The translations under genes were made by a program, and so were the position numbers. Under the pieces are notes generated by a model. That model worked only from the letters and a program-made list of their open reading frames with translations, searched no databases and had not been told where the DNA came from. A DNA stretch of 20,694 nucleotides, from the NCBI GenBank assembly GCA_946480485.1, contig CAMLJW010000035.1, positions 1 to 20,694 of the forward strand, read 5' to 3'. The DNA comes from an uncultured Streptomyces sp. GTDB taxonomy: Bacteria > Actinomycetota > Actinomycetes > Streptomycetales > Streptomycetaceae. This document shows positions 16,301-20,694 of the stretch, piece by piece (the stretch's first letter is position 1; each line of letters opens with the position of its first letter).

Positions 16301-19300
16301 TGCCGCGCTCACCAAGGTGCTTCTGCAGATGCGGCATCGCGAACTGGTGCCGTCACTGCACTCCGACGAGCTCAACCCCAACATCCGTTTTGCCGACGGT
16401 CCGTTCCGCGTCCAGCGCGCAGGCGAACCGTGGTCCCCGCTCACCAAGCGGGACGGCGAGCTGCCCCTGCTGGCGACGGTGAGTTCCTTCGGCGCGGGTG
16501 GATCCAATGCGCACGCGGTCATCGAGGAGTATGTGCCCGACGCTGCTGCAGCCTCCTCGGACAGCGGACCCGAGCTGATCATGCTGTCGGCCCCGACGGC
16601 GGACCAGATCCGCGAGGTGGCCGGATCGCTCGCCGATCGGATCGCTCCGTCTCGCGCAGTGGCAGGCACCTCCAGCTCTTCGGCGGACCTGATTACGGCG
16701 GCGTCCGAGATCCTGGGCGTGCCGCCGGAACAGCTGGATGCGGAGGAGGAGCTGGCCAACCTCGGATTCGACACCGTGACGCTGGGGCGGTTGGCAGACC
16801 GCCTTGCCGAAAGGTGGGGAGTCCACCTCGCCGCACAGGAACTGCTGGACCTCGGTACGTTGCACTGCATCGCGGAGAAACTCCCCGCTGCGCGGCCTGA
16901 CGCGGATGACGAGACCGGGACGTCACCGGACGGCCTCCGGCTGCGCGATATCGCCTTCACCCTCGCGGCCGGCCGGGAACCTCAGGACGAACGCGTCGCG
17001 TTCGTGGCACGTGACATGGCCGACCTCGGCGCGAAACTGCGTGATTTCGCTTCCGACGCGGCCGTGGACGGCCTGGTCAGCGGCCGGGCAGCGAAGTCCG
17101 GGGCGAACGGTGGGCTCGCGGGTCTGCTGACCGGCAGCCACGCGGCAGACTTCCTGGACGCGCTCCGCCGCGAGGGCGATCTCCCTCGTCTCGCCTCGAT
17201 GTGGGTGTCAGGAGTGGACCTGGCGGGTTCGGGTCTGCCGACGGACAAGGGTGCTCGGCGGGTACCGCTGCCGGGAACGCCCTTCCGTCGTGAGCGCTAC
17301 TGGGTCCCCGAGGAGGCGGCGCCGAAGGCGCCCGAGGCTGTGCTGCACAACGGCGTGGCGGAGGCGACGCCGGCATTAGCAGAGGAAACTGTCCTCCAGC
17401 CGCTCGGCCACGACGTAACTCCGAGCAGTTCGGAGCTGCCAGGCTCCGGTGCCGTTACCCCGCGGACAGCCTCCCACGACGAGGTGCGGGACACGATCAC
17501 CGAAGTGATGGCCGCAGTGCTGGAGATCCCCGCTGCCGAATTCGACCTTGACGCCGCCCACGTGGAGTTCGGCGTCGACTCGGTGCTCGCCGTGGAGATC
17601 GTGGAACAGATCAACCGCGCCCTGGGCGTCGGGCTCAAGCCGACGGACTTCTTCAGCTACTCGACGATCCGCAAGCTCACCGAGCACGTCTTCGTCCAGG
17701 ACCCAGTCCTGTCGGGCCCCGCTTCGACCGCGACAGAGACGGAGCAGCGCTCCGGTGACAGGAAGGTCTCTGTCCCAAGGCAACCGGTGGTAGCTGAATA
17801 CACGGCCCCGGCGGCCGTCGGCTCCGCGTTCCCGGCCGAGGCCAGGCCCACCGACATTGCCGTGGTCGGCATGTCAGGCCGGTTTCCCGGTGCCCGGAAC
17901 CTCGACGAGCTCTGGGCGAACCTGGTGGCCGGCCGAGATCTGGTCGGTGAGATACCACCGGAGCGCTGGGAGGTGGCCCGGCACTGGCACCCCGACACTC
18001 AGGAGCCGAACAAGACCTACAGCAAGTGGGGATCGGTTCTGGAGGACATCGACCAGTTCGACCCGGCCTTCTTCGGGCTGTCTCCGCGCGAAGCACGCCT
18101 GATGGACCCACAACAGCGGCTCTTCCTGATGGAAGCGTGGCGTGCCTTGGAGGACGCCGGGTACTCGGATCGGTCCTTGGACGGACGGGACTGCCACGTC
18201 ATGGTCGGGACGGGCATGGGTGACTACCACCACCTACTCAAGGCCAACGGTGTCCCGCTCGAGGGCTACACGTTCATGGGCACCCATCCGGCGGTGCTTG
18301 CATCCAGGCTGTCCTATCACCTCAACCTGACCGGTCCGAGCCTGGCGGTGGACACTTCGTGCTCGTCGTCGCTCATGGCCGTCCACCAGGCGTGTGAAGC
18401 AATCCGCAGCGGGCAGACAGAGCTGGCGATTGCCGGTGGCGTCGCGGCGTTGGTGACACCGGAACTGCACGTCCTGGCCAGCAAGGCCGGCATGCTGTCG
18501 CCGACCGGCAAGTGCCGGCCGTTCGACGACCAGGCCGACGGTTTTGTGCCCGGTGAAGGCGTCGGGGTCGTGGTGCTGAAGAGCCTGGCGAAGGCATTGG
18601 CCGACGGCGATCACGTGCACGGCGTGATCGCGGCCACCGGAGCCAACCAGGACGGGCGTAGCAACGGGCTGACCGCGCCGAGCGCGCCTGCGCAATCAGC
18701 GCTGCAGACCTCGACCTACCAGCGGTTCCGGGTCGACCCAGCCCAGATCAGCTACGTCGAGTGCCACGGCACCGGGACCAAGCTGGGCGACCCCATCGAG
18801 ATCGAGGCGCTGCACAAGACATTCGGGGAGGGCCTGGGCAAGGCGTCGTGCGCGGTGGGATCCATCAAGTCCAACCTCGGGCACACCCTCACTGCGGCAG
18901 GGGTTGCCAGCCTGCTCAAGACCCTGCTGTGCCTGCGGCACGGTCAGCTGGTGCCCTCGCTGCACGCCGCGACCCCGAACAGGTACATCCCCTTCGATGA
19001 CAGCCCCTTCCGGGTCACCACCGAGGCACAGCAGTGGCGGACTCCTGCAGGTGTTCCGCGGATGGCCGCTATCAACTCCTTCGGTTTCAGCGGTACCAAC
19101 GTTCATGTGGTGGTGCGGGAAGCACCGCCGGCGGCTCCGCGGGAACCGGAGGCGGCCGGGCACCGCAAGCTGTGCCCGGTATCGGCCAAGACTGCTTCGG
19201 CTCTCGATGAGCGGCTGCGCGAGTTGTCGAGCTGGCTCGCCGGCGAGGGAGCCCGCCACGAATGGCGGGACATCGTCCGCACGCTTGCCGTGGGACGGTC

Positions 19301-20694
19301 GCATTTCGAGGTACGTGCGGTGTTCGAGGCAAGCAGCCCCGAAGAGCTGCGTGAGCAGATCGACGACTGGAGGCGCGGCAACCAGCGGCGTGTCGAAGGT
19401 CGGCCCGGTGGTCTGGCGGATCGGTACCTGGCCGGCGAGTCGATCGACTGGTCGACCGTGGACGGTGATGGTCAGGGCACATGCATTCCGATGCCGACCT
19501 ATCCGTTCGCGCGCGAAAGTTACTGGGTTCCCGGTGTGGACGTGAGCCGGTTCCCTGGCGCGCGAACCAGCCATCCGCAACCGGAGGCTGTCGAAGCCGA
19601 CGGCGAGAAGGTCTTCACCTACCAGCTCAGCCCGGATCAACCGCTGGTCGCCGACCACGTCGTCGATGAGAAGCCGCTGCTGCCCGCTGCAGGCCACCTC
19701 TCCTTCGTGCACCAGGCACTGCAGGAGGTATTGGGCACGACCACTGTCACGCTGCGGCGGGTCGTATGGCTGAGGCCAGTCTTCGTCACGGAGAAGCGCA
19801 CCATCCAGGTCGCTGTGCAGGACCTGGACGGCGAGCGGTTCTCGTTCCAGGTACGCAGCACCGGTCCTGACGGCGCGGTCATCCAGCACAGCCGTGGAGA
19901 AGGGCATGTCGGTGCCGGATCGGATGCGCCGGCAGTGCTCGACGAAATCCGGGAGCGGTGCACCGGCTCGGTGTCGCGACGCGACCACTACGAGCGCTTC
20001 GACCGCATCGGCGTGCTCTACGGAGCGGAATTCACCAGGGTGCAGAGCATCCGCATTGACGGCGCCACCGAGGCGCTGGCAACCCTGGAACGAGGTACCG
20101 ACGACTCCGTGGTTCCTGCGGGGATGCTCGACGGTGCCATCCAGTCGGTCGCGGCCCTCCAACCGGAGACCGAGGGACAACGACCCCACGTGCCCTTCGC
20201 CATGGAGGAGATCCGCGTCGTACGCCCCGTTCCGCGTACCGGATTCGCGCACATCCGTCAGTCCAAGCCCGGAGAGTGCACCGTGTCGATCATCGACGAG
20301 GCCGGGCGGCCGTGCGTCGTGATCGACGGAATGGCCTACCGTGAACTCAAGGAGCCGGTGCGGACCGAGCTCTATCAGCCGTACTGGCGGCGACAGGCCC
20401 CGCAGCCCCGCCCGGACACCAGCTCGCCCTCCCGCGTACTCCTGGTCGTCCCGCCGGACGAGCCCGGCCTCGCACCGCTTCTCGCGGAGCGTCACCGTGA
20501 TGCCGAAGTCGCTACCGTCCGGCTGGACGACTCTGCCGCGGCAGCGGCGGCGGCGCTGGCCTCCGGCCCTCTTCCAGACCGCATCTACTTCCTCGGGGGG
20601 CTTGACCAGGCCCCGGGCGCGGACGCCGTGACACCGCCGTCCGAGGTCGTGGAGCGGGCCCAGGAATACGGGGTGCGGTCGCTGTTCCGGCTAG
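10293..20694 (+). CDS. trans-AT type I polyketide synthase, 3'-partial (gene 2)
   Basis: This is the second giant PKS subunit and the partner downstream of gene 1. I read the frame from GTG 10293 without any stop to the right edge (3467 full codons plus one base). The start is chosen because it overlaps the gene 1 stop by 8 bp, has GGAGG 9 nt upstream, and is followed at once by a docking-helix motif and an ACP. Domain order is docking-ACP3-KS3-DH3-KR2-ACP4-KS4-[ACP-like]-ACP5-KS5-DH4-KR3(start). All three KSs keep Cys-His-His (341/476/516, 1821/1956/1996, 2690/2825/2864). There is no AT, thioesterase or cMT domain in the visible part. A single TTA codon lies at 17376-17378. The TAG in the last three bases of the window is out of frame and does not end the gene. 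The coding call is secure; the total length is unknown. Confidence 0.96.
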   Translation, partial: MTESHDRDTVLKRIRSGELDVEDGMRLLEGGVGRRSKNGGSDTVAPVEREPVRRPGLGEHLRHVVAGEAEIPVDRVKPHSSLEDFGFDSVMALNVVRALEADFGKLPSTLLFEYRTLADLAEHLSTRYPGAARRLLAREAPVVEGRVSSADRVPAPGPRQDKPAPDTDRASDAIAIVGISGRFPLADDLDQFWDNLAAGRDCITEIPADRWDHREYFDPEPGKAGKSYTKWGGFLRDVAAFDAEFFHISPREAERMDPQERLFLEEVWHALEDGGITRSQYADRETGVYVGVMYSQYQLFQAEEALVGNPLYLGSSYASIANRVSYAFDLTGPSMAVDTMCSSSLTAIHLACEALWRGDIDMAIAGGVNLSLHPAKFHDLSQGRFASTDGRCRSFGAGGDGYVPGEGVGAAVLKPLSAAEADGDRIHAVIKGSTLGHGGKTNGYSVPDPQAQSRVISTALRRAGISPDQVSYVEAHGTGTSLGDPIEIAGVEQTLGASNARADRCAIGSVKSNIGHLESAAGIAGLAKIVLQLRHKRLAPSLHAEELNPHIDFEDTCLTVPRDGRHWWPAAGTDRRIAGLSSFGAGGANAHLVIEEYPLDGPVKGAGADGRQLIVLSARTEKALRAQAQELAEAAAHGDRDASWLAAAAHTLRCGREALEERLAVLVEGVGELEEALTEFARTGRAPGVLRGTVDLAEPGPQVSADSAGLEHIAQLWIEGAGVDWTAAGPRLPKISLPHYPFARERHWPDLTARKHGAAVAARLPPLLHADLSLPGRQRFLTVLDASHPLVRDHVIAGEPTLPGAVLIELARAAGVHSGLGEAISVRNTVFESPVAVGDTGCELSIELTPAGDGADYVVFGGRDGQDRPVYARGRLDRTDREPVERIDVPGLERADERMEGDLCYQALRERGLSYGPELQVLQEITVGDGYALGRLHRPSGPDEYGLHPSLLDGAFQVLVAFHRDDARTRVPFLVERVEALGDLPDECWVYAVPRVHGPESDVSAAQVFDLAMTDAEGTVVARVRGLTVRPVLDSDPETVLLGGSWRQAPLHTAADELRGTVLVLDDDAELAQGLAAGLSGSVVRARPGREFRQIDAALYEFNPRDPDDHRKLIDEAGTAAPLAAIVHAWSRGPAADGEAVSADLIDQGFHSMLALATALSAGATTPGLRVLYMYRADGTVPAFSAVAALQRTLQAEKHEISCTAVQLVPSGAESASASHVAAELKRTGAETALVRYDHDGVRWEHGLSTADDHSGTAGGTFRKRGVYLLTGGLGGLGRQLARHLAQNWQARLALSGRSELSDDGAAFLEELRSDGGDAIYLPCDCSSEEGARELVSAAEARYGRLDGVIHLAGTLRDRLLAHKQREDAEAVLLPKVWGAYALDRATREIPLDFFALFSSASSVMGIAGQGDYAFANAFLNHFADWREERRVAGQRSGRTVSIAWPLWEAGGMDVDDAAKEYIERNLGWLPLPVDAGMRLFTSALQRGSAQQAAFYGHRTRILQSLDGVARSGEEHVSTLQQPEIASEQVPPIAVAALRDHVARIVAAELKAAGGRLDTSRRFEQLGLESVMAMNITRQLEKIFGELPKTLFFEYQNVDQLCEYFVTTRPGAVNTRFGASSAQGQPERTRLQVQARAVAAPEPRHVSQPSADEPIAIVGLSGRYPMAGSVDELWENLKQGRDAITEVPSTRWDHDRFFDPESGLPGMSYSRWGGFLDGVDLFDPRFFGISPREARQMDPQERLFLETAWHTFEDAGYARGSLPGRVGVFAGVMYTQYQLYGADPAMQASGFVPGSLSSSVANRVSYALDLHGPSMAVDTMCSSSLTALHLACAAIRLGDCDAALAGGVNTILHPNRYLQLSQGKFASSDGRCRSFGAGGDGYVPGEGVGAVLLKRLSQAVADGDHIYGVVRGTAVNHGGRTNGFTVPAPAAQSDVIGLALDRAGVAASEIGYVEAHGTGTSLGDPIEIEALSRVFGSARADGARCPVGSVKSNIGHLESAAGIAALTKVLLQMRHRELVPSLHSDELNPNIRFADGPFRVQRAGEPWSPLTKRDGELPLLATVSSFGAGGSNAHAVIEEYVPDAAAASSDSGPELIMLSAPTADQIREVAGSLADRIAPSRAVAGTSSSSADLITAASEILGVPPEQLDAEEELANLGFDTVTLGRLADRLAERWGVHLAAQELLDLGTLHCIAEKLPAARPDADDETGTSPDGLRLRDIAFTLAAGREPQDERVAFVARDMADLGAKLRDFASDAAVDGLVSGRAAKSGANGGLAGLLTGSHAADFLDALRREGDLPRLASMWVSGVDLAGSGLPTDKGARRVPLPGTPFRRERYWVPEEAAPKAPEAVLHNGVAEATPALAEETVLQPLGHDVTPSSSELPGSGAVTPRTASHDEVRDTITEVMAAVLEIPAAEFDLDAAHVEFGVDSVLAVEIVEQINRALGVGLKPTDFFSYSTIRKLTEHVFVQDPVLSGPASTATETEQRSGDRKVSVPRQPVVAEYTAPAAVGSAFPAEARPTDIAVVGMSGRFPGARNLDELWANLVAGRDLVGEIPPERWEVARHWHPDTQEPNKTYSKWGSVLEDIDQFDPAFFGLSPREARLMDPQQRLFLMEAWRALEDAGYSDRSLDGRDCHVMVGTGMGDYHHLLKANGVPLEGYTFMGTHPAVLASRLSYHLNLTGPSLAVDTSCSSSLMAVHQACEAIRSGQTELAIAGGVAALVTPELHVLASKAGMLSPTGKCRPFDDQADGFVPGEGVGVVVLKSLAKALADGDHVHGVIAATGANQDGRSNGLTAPSAPAQSALQTSTYQRFRVDPAQISYVECHGTGTKLGDPIEIEALHKTFGEGLGKASCAVGSIKSNLGHTLTAAGVASLLKTLLCLRHGQLVPSLHAATPNRYIPFDDSPFRVTTEAQQWRTPAGVPRMAAINSFGFSGTNVHVVVREAPPAAPREPEAAGHRKLCPVSAKTASALDERLRELSSWLAGEGARHEWRDIVRTLAVGRSHFEVRAVFEASSPEELREQIDDWRRGNQRRVEGRPGGLADRYLAGESIDWSTVDGDGQGTCIPMPTYPFARESYWVPGVDVSRFPGARTSHPQPEAVEADGEKVFTYQLSPDQPLVADHVVDEKPLLPAAGHLSFVHQALQEVLGTTTVTLRRVVWLRPVFVTEKRTIQVAVQDLDGERFSFQVRSTGPDGAVIQHSRGEGHVGAGSDAPAVLDEIRERCTGSVSRRDHYERFDRIGVLYGAEFTRVQSIRIDGATEALATLERGTDDSVVPAGMLDGAIQSVAALQPETEGQRPHVPFAMEEIRVVRPVPRTGFAHIRQSKPGECTVSIIDEAGRPCVVIDGMAYRELKEPVRTELYQPYWRRQAPQPRPDTSSPSRVLLVVPPDEPGLAPLLAERHRDAEVATVRLDDSAAAAAAALASGPLPDRIYFLGGLDQAPGADAVTPPSEVVERAQEYGVRSLFRL
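10455..10680 (+). other. Acyl carrier protein domain ACP3
   Basis: Carrier domain with FGFDSV; the serine is residue 89 (nt 10557-10559). It should serve the KS2-DH2 module of the upstream protein. It belongs to the same subtype as ACP4 (FGKLPSTLLFEY here, FGELPKTLFFEY there), and each of the two immediately precedes a TMCSSS-type KS. Confidence 0.92.
10806..12086 (+). other. Ketosynthase domain KS3
   Basis: A complete KS with DTMCSSS (Cys341), EAHGTGT (His476) and KSNIGH (Lys511, His516). It carries GHGG instead of NQDG and FGAGGDGYVPGEG instead of the FDxxADGF form. It is very similar to KS4. The linker after it ends in LPHYPFARERHW without an ACP-like insert. Confidence 0.95.
12580..13400 (+). 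other. Dehydratase domain DH3
   Basis: A double-hotdog DH with HVIAGEPTLP (His794), LSYGPEL and LLDGAFQ (Asp953, Gln957). All canonical DH motifs are present, so together with KR2 the KS3 module is expected to make a double bond. Confidence 0.88.
13401..14830 (+). other. Ketoreductase domain KR2
   Basis: The structural half starts around GGSWRQAP. The catalytic half has NADPH motif GGLGGLG (from residue 1272), Ser1400 and Tyr1413 (SSASS...QGDYAFAN) and a Lys in LPKVWG. An LRD motif follows HLAGT, which fits a B-type KR. Confidence 0.92.
14890..15115 (+). other. Acyl carrier protein domain ACP4
   Basis: Carrier domain of the KS3 module; the serine is residue 1570 (nt 15000-15002). The usual Asp before the serine is Glu here (LGLESV), a conservative change that probably still permits phosphopantetheinylation. 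FGELPKTLFFEY marks the same subtype as ACP3. Confidence 0.9.
15249..16532 (+). other. Ketosynthase domain KS4
   Basis: A complete KS with DTMCSSS (Cys1821), EAHGTGT (His1956) and KSNIGH (Lys1991, His1996); it also has NHGG. Both histidines are present, so decarboxylation and elongation are expected. No DH, KR, MT or ER follows before the next functional ACP. Confidence 0.95.
16680..16890 (+). other. Degenerate ACP-like insert in the KS4 flanking linker
   Basis: A stretch of about 70 residues has a clear carrier-protein outline: ASEILGVPPEQLDAEEEL, then LGFDTVTLGRLADRLAERWG, then LGTLHCIAEKL. The serine position is Thr2160 (nt 16770-16772), so the 4'-phosphopantetheine site is lost. The standard linker (LRDIAFTLAAGREPQDER) follows, and PLPGTPFRRERYW ends the region. 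Position and type match the insert after KS1 but this copy is less eroded. Confidence 0.75.
17376..17378 (+). promoter_or_regulatory. In-frame TTA leucine codon in gene 2
   Basis: Codon 2362 of gene 2 is TTA, in the Ala/Glu-rich linker between the KS4 flanking region and ACP5. Scanning both genes by eye I found no other in-frame TTA. In Streptomyces, TTA is read only by the bldA tRNA, so full-length translation of this protein may depend on bldA. That holds only if the host is a Streptomyces-like actinomycete. Confidence 0.7.
17475..17695 (+). other. Acyl carrier protein domain ACP5
   Basis: Carrier domain of the KS4 module with FGVDSV; the serine is residue 2430 (nt 17580-17582). Helix 2 reads LAVEIVEQINRALG, followed by DFFSYSTIRKLTEHV. 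There is no Trp at Ser+6, so it does not carry the usual mark of an HMG-synthase beta-branching ACP. Confidence 0.93.
17853..19130 (+). other. Ketosynthase domain KS5
   Basis: A complete KS with DTSCSSS (Cys2690), ECHGTGT (His2825) and KSNLGH (Lys2859, His2864); it contains NQDGRSNGLTAPS. The residue before the active Cys is Ser, against Ala in KS1/KS2 and Met in KS3/KS4. The linker ends in MPTYPFARESYW without an ACP-like insert. Confidence 0.95.
19610..20365 (+). other. Dehydratase-fold domain DH4 with altered motifs
   Basis: A double-hotdog domain with catalytic His3122 and LDGAIQ (Asp3280, Gln3284). However, HxxxGxxxxP reads HVVDEKPLLP, with Glu3126 in place of Gly, and the YGP motif reads LYGAEF, with Ala3245 in place of Pro. 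The catalytic His/Asp pair is kept, so activity is possible, but the call as a plain dehydratase is less certain than for DH1 or DH3. Confidence 0.75.
20370..20694 (+). other. N-terminal structural half of ketoreductase KR3, cut by the right edge
   Basis: The segment from YQPYWRR to GVRSLFRL matches the start of the pseudo-Rossmann half of KR1 (PYWAPQ ... GALFRLVQAL). The catalytic half lies outside the window, so activity and stereotype cannot be judged. Confidence 0.75.

Noticed and set aside
170..17695. HMG-synthase beta-branching at one of the ACPs
   Set aside because: None of ACP1-ACP5 has the Trp six residues after the modified serine that usually marks beta-branching carriers.
20692..20694. 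TAG at the last three bases as the stop of gene 2
   Set aside because: It is in frame 1 relative to codons beginning at multiples of three. The gene 2 codon there is CTA followed by one base of the next codon, and KR3 is visibly unfinished.
1..20694. RNA genes, CRISPR arrays, insertion sequences or intergenic promoters
   Set aside because: The window is coding from edge to edge, the only gene junction is an 8-bp overlap, and I saw no tRNA-like, terminator-like or transposase-like sequence.

Overview
The window is an internal slice of a modular type I polyketide synthase (PKS) locus of the trans-acyltransferase (trans-AT, AT-less) kind. The DNA is strongly G+C rich with G/C-biased third codon positions, the downstream gene starts at GTG, and the genes are translationally coupled. 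One very rare in-frame TTA leucine codon is present. Together these point to an actinomycete, most plausibly Streptomyces or a relative. No marker gene fixes the genus, and I do not name a product.

Two giant co-directional genes fill the whole window on the + strand. Gene 1 (nt 1-10300) enters from the left edge inside the last residues of a ketoreductase (KR). It then runs ACP1 - KS1 - [pseudo-ACP] - DH1 - KR1 - C-methyltransferase - ACP2 - enoylreductase - KS2 - DH2 - C-terminal docking helices. Gene 2 (nt 10293-20694, running off the right edge) overlaps gene 1 by 8 bp. It runs N-terminal docking helices - ACP3 - KS3 - DH3 - KR2 - ACP4 - KS4 - [pseudo-ACP] - ACP5 - KS5 - DH4 - start of KR3. 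There is no acyltransferase domain anywhere: every KS is followed by a short flanking linker ending in a [L/M]P-x-[Y/P]-PF-type motif, so malonyl units must be loaded by an AT encoded elsewhere.

Read as an assembly line, the KS1 module should give an alpha-methylated, fully reduced unit (DH + KR + MT + ER). The KS2 module carries a DH but no KR and is split between the two proteins (KS2-DH2 // ACP3). The KS3 module has DH + KR. The KS4 module has no beta-processing domain and should leave a beta-ketone unless a trans enzyme acts. The KS5 module has a DH with altered motifs plus a KR that continues outside the window.

The features most worth attention are: two ACP-like folds without the phosphopantetheine serine, embedded in the linkers after KS1 and KS4; the enoylreductase placed after its ACP rather than between DH and KR; the KR-less split module at the gene junction; the atypical DH4; and a single TTA codon that could place gene 2 under bldA control. 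Residue numbers for gene 1 are counted from the ATG at nt 20 (an arbitrary reference, since the true start is upstream). Those for gene 2 are counted from the GTG at nt 10293.
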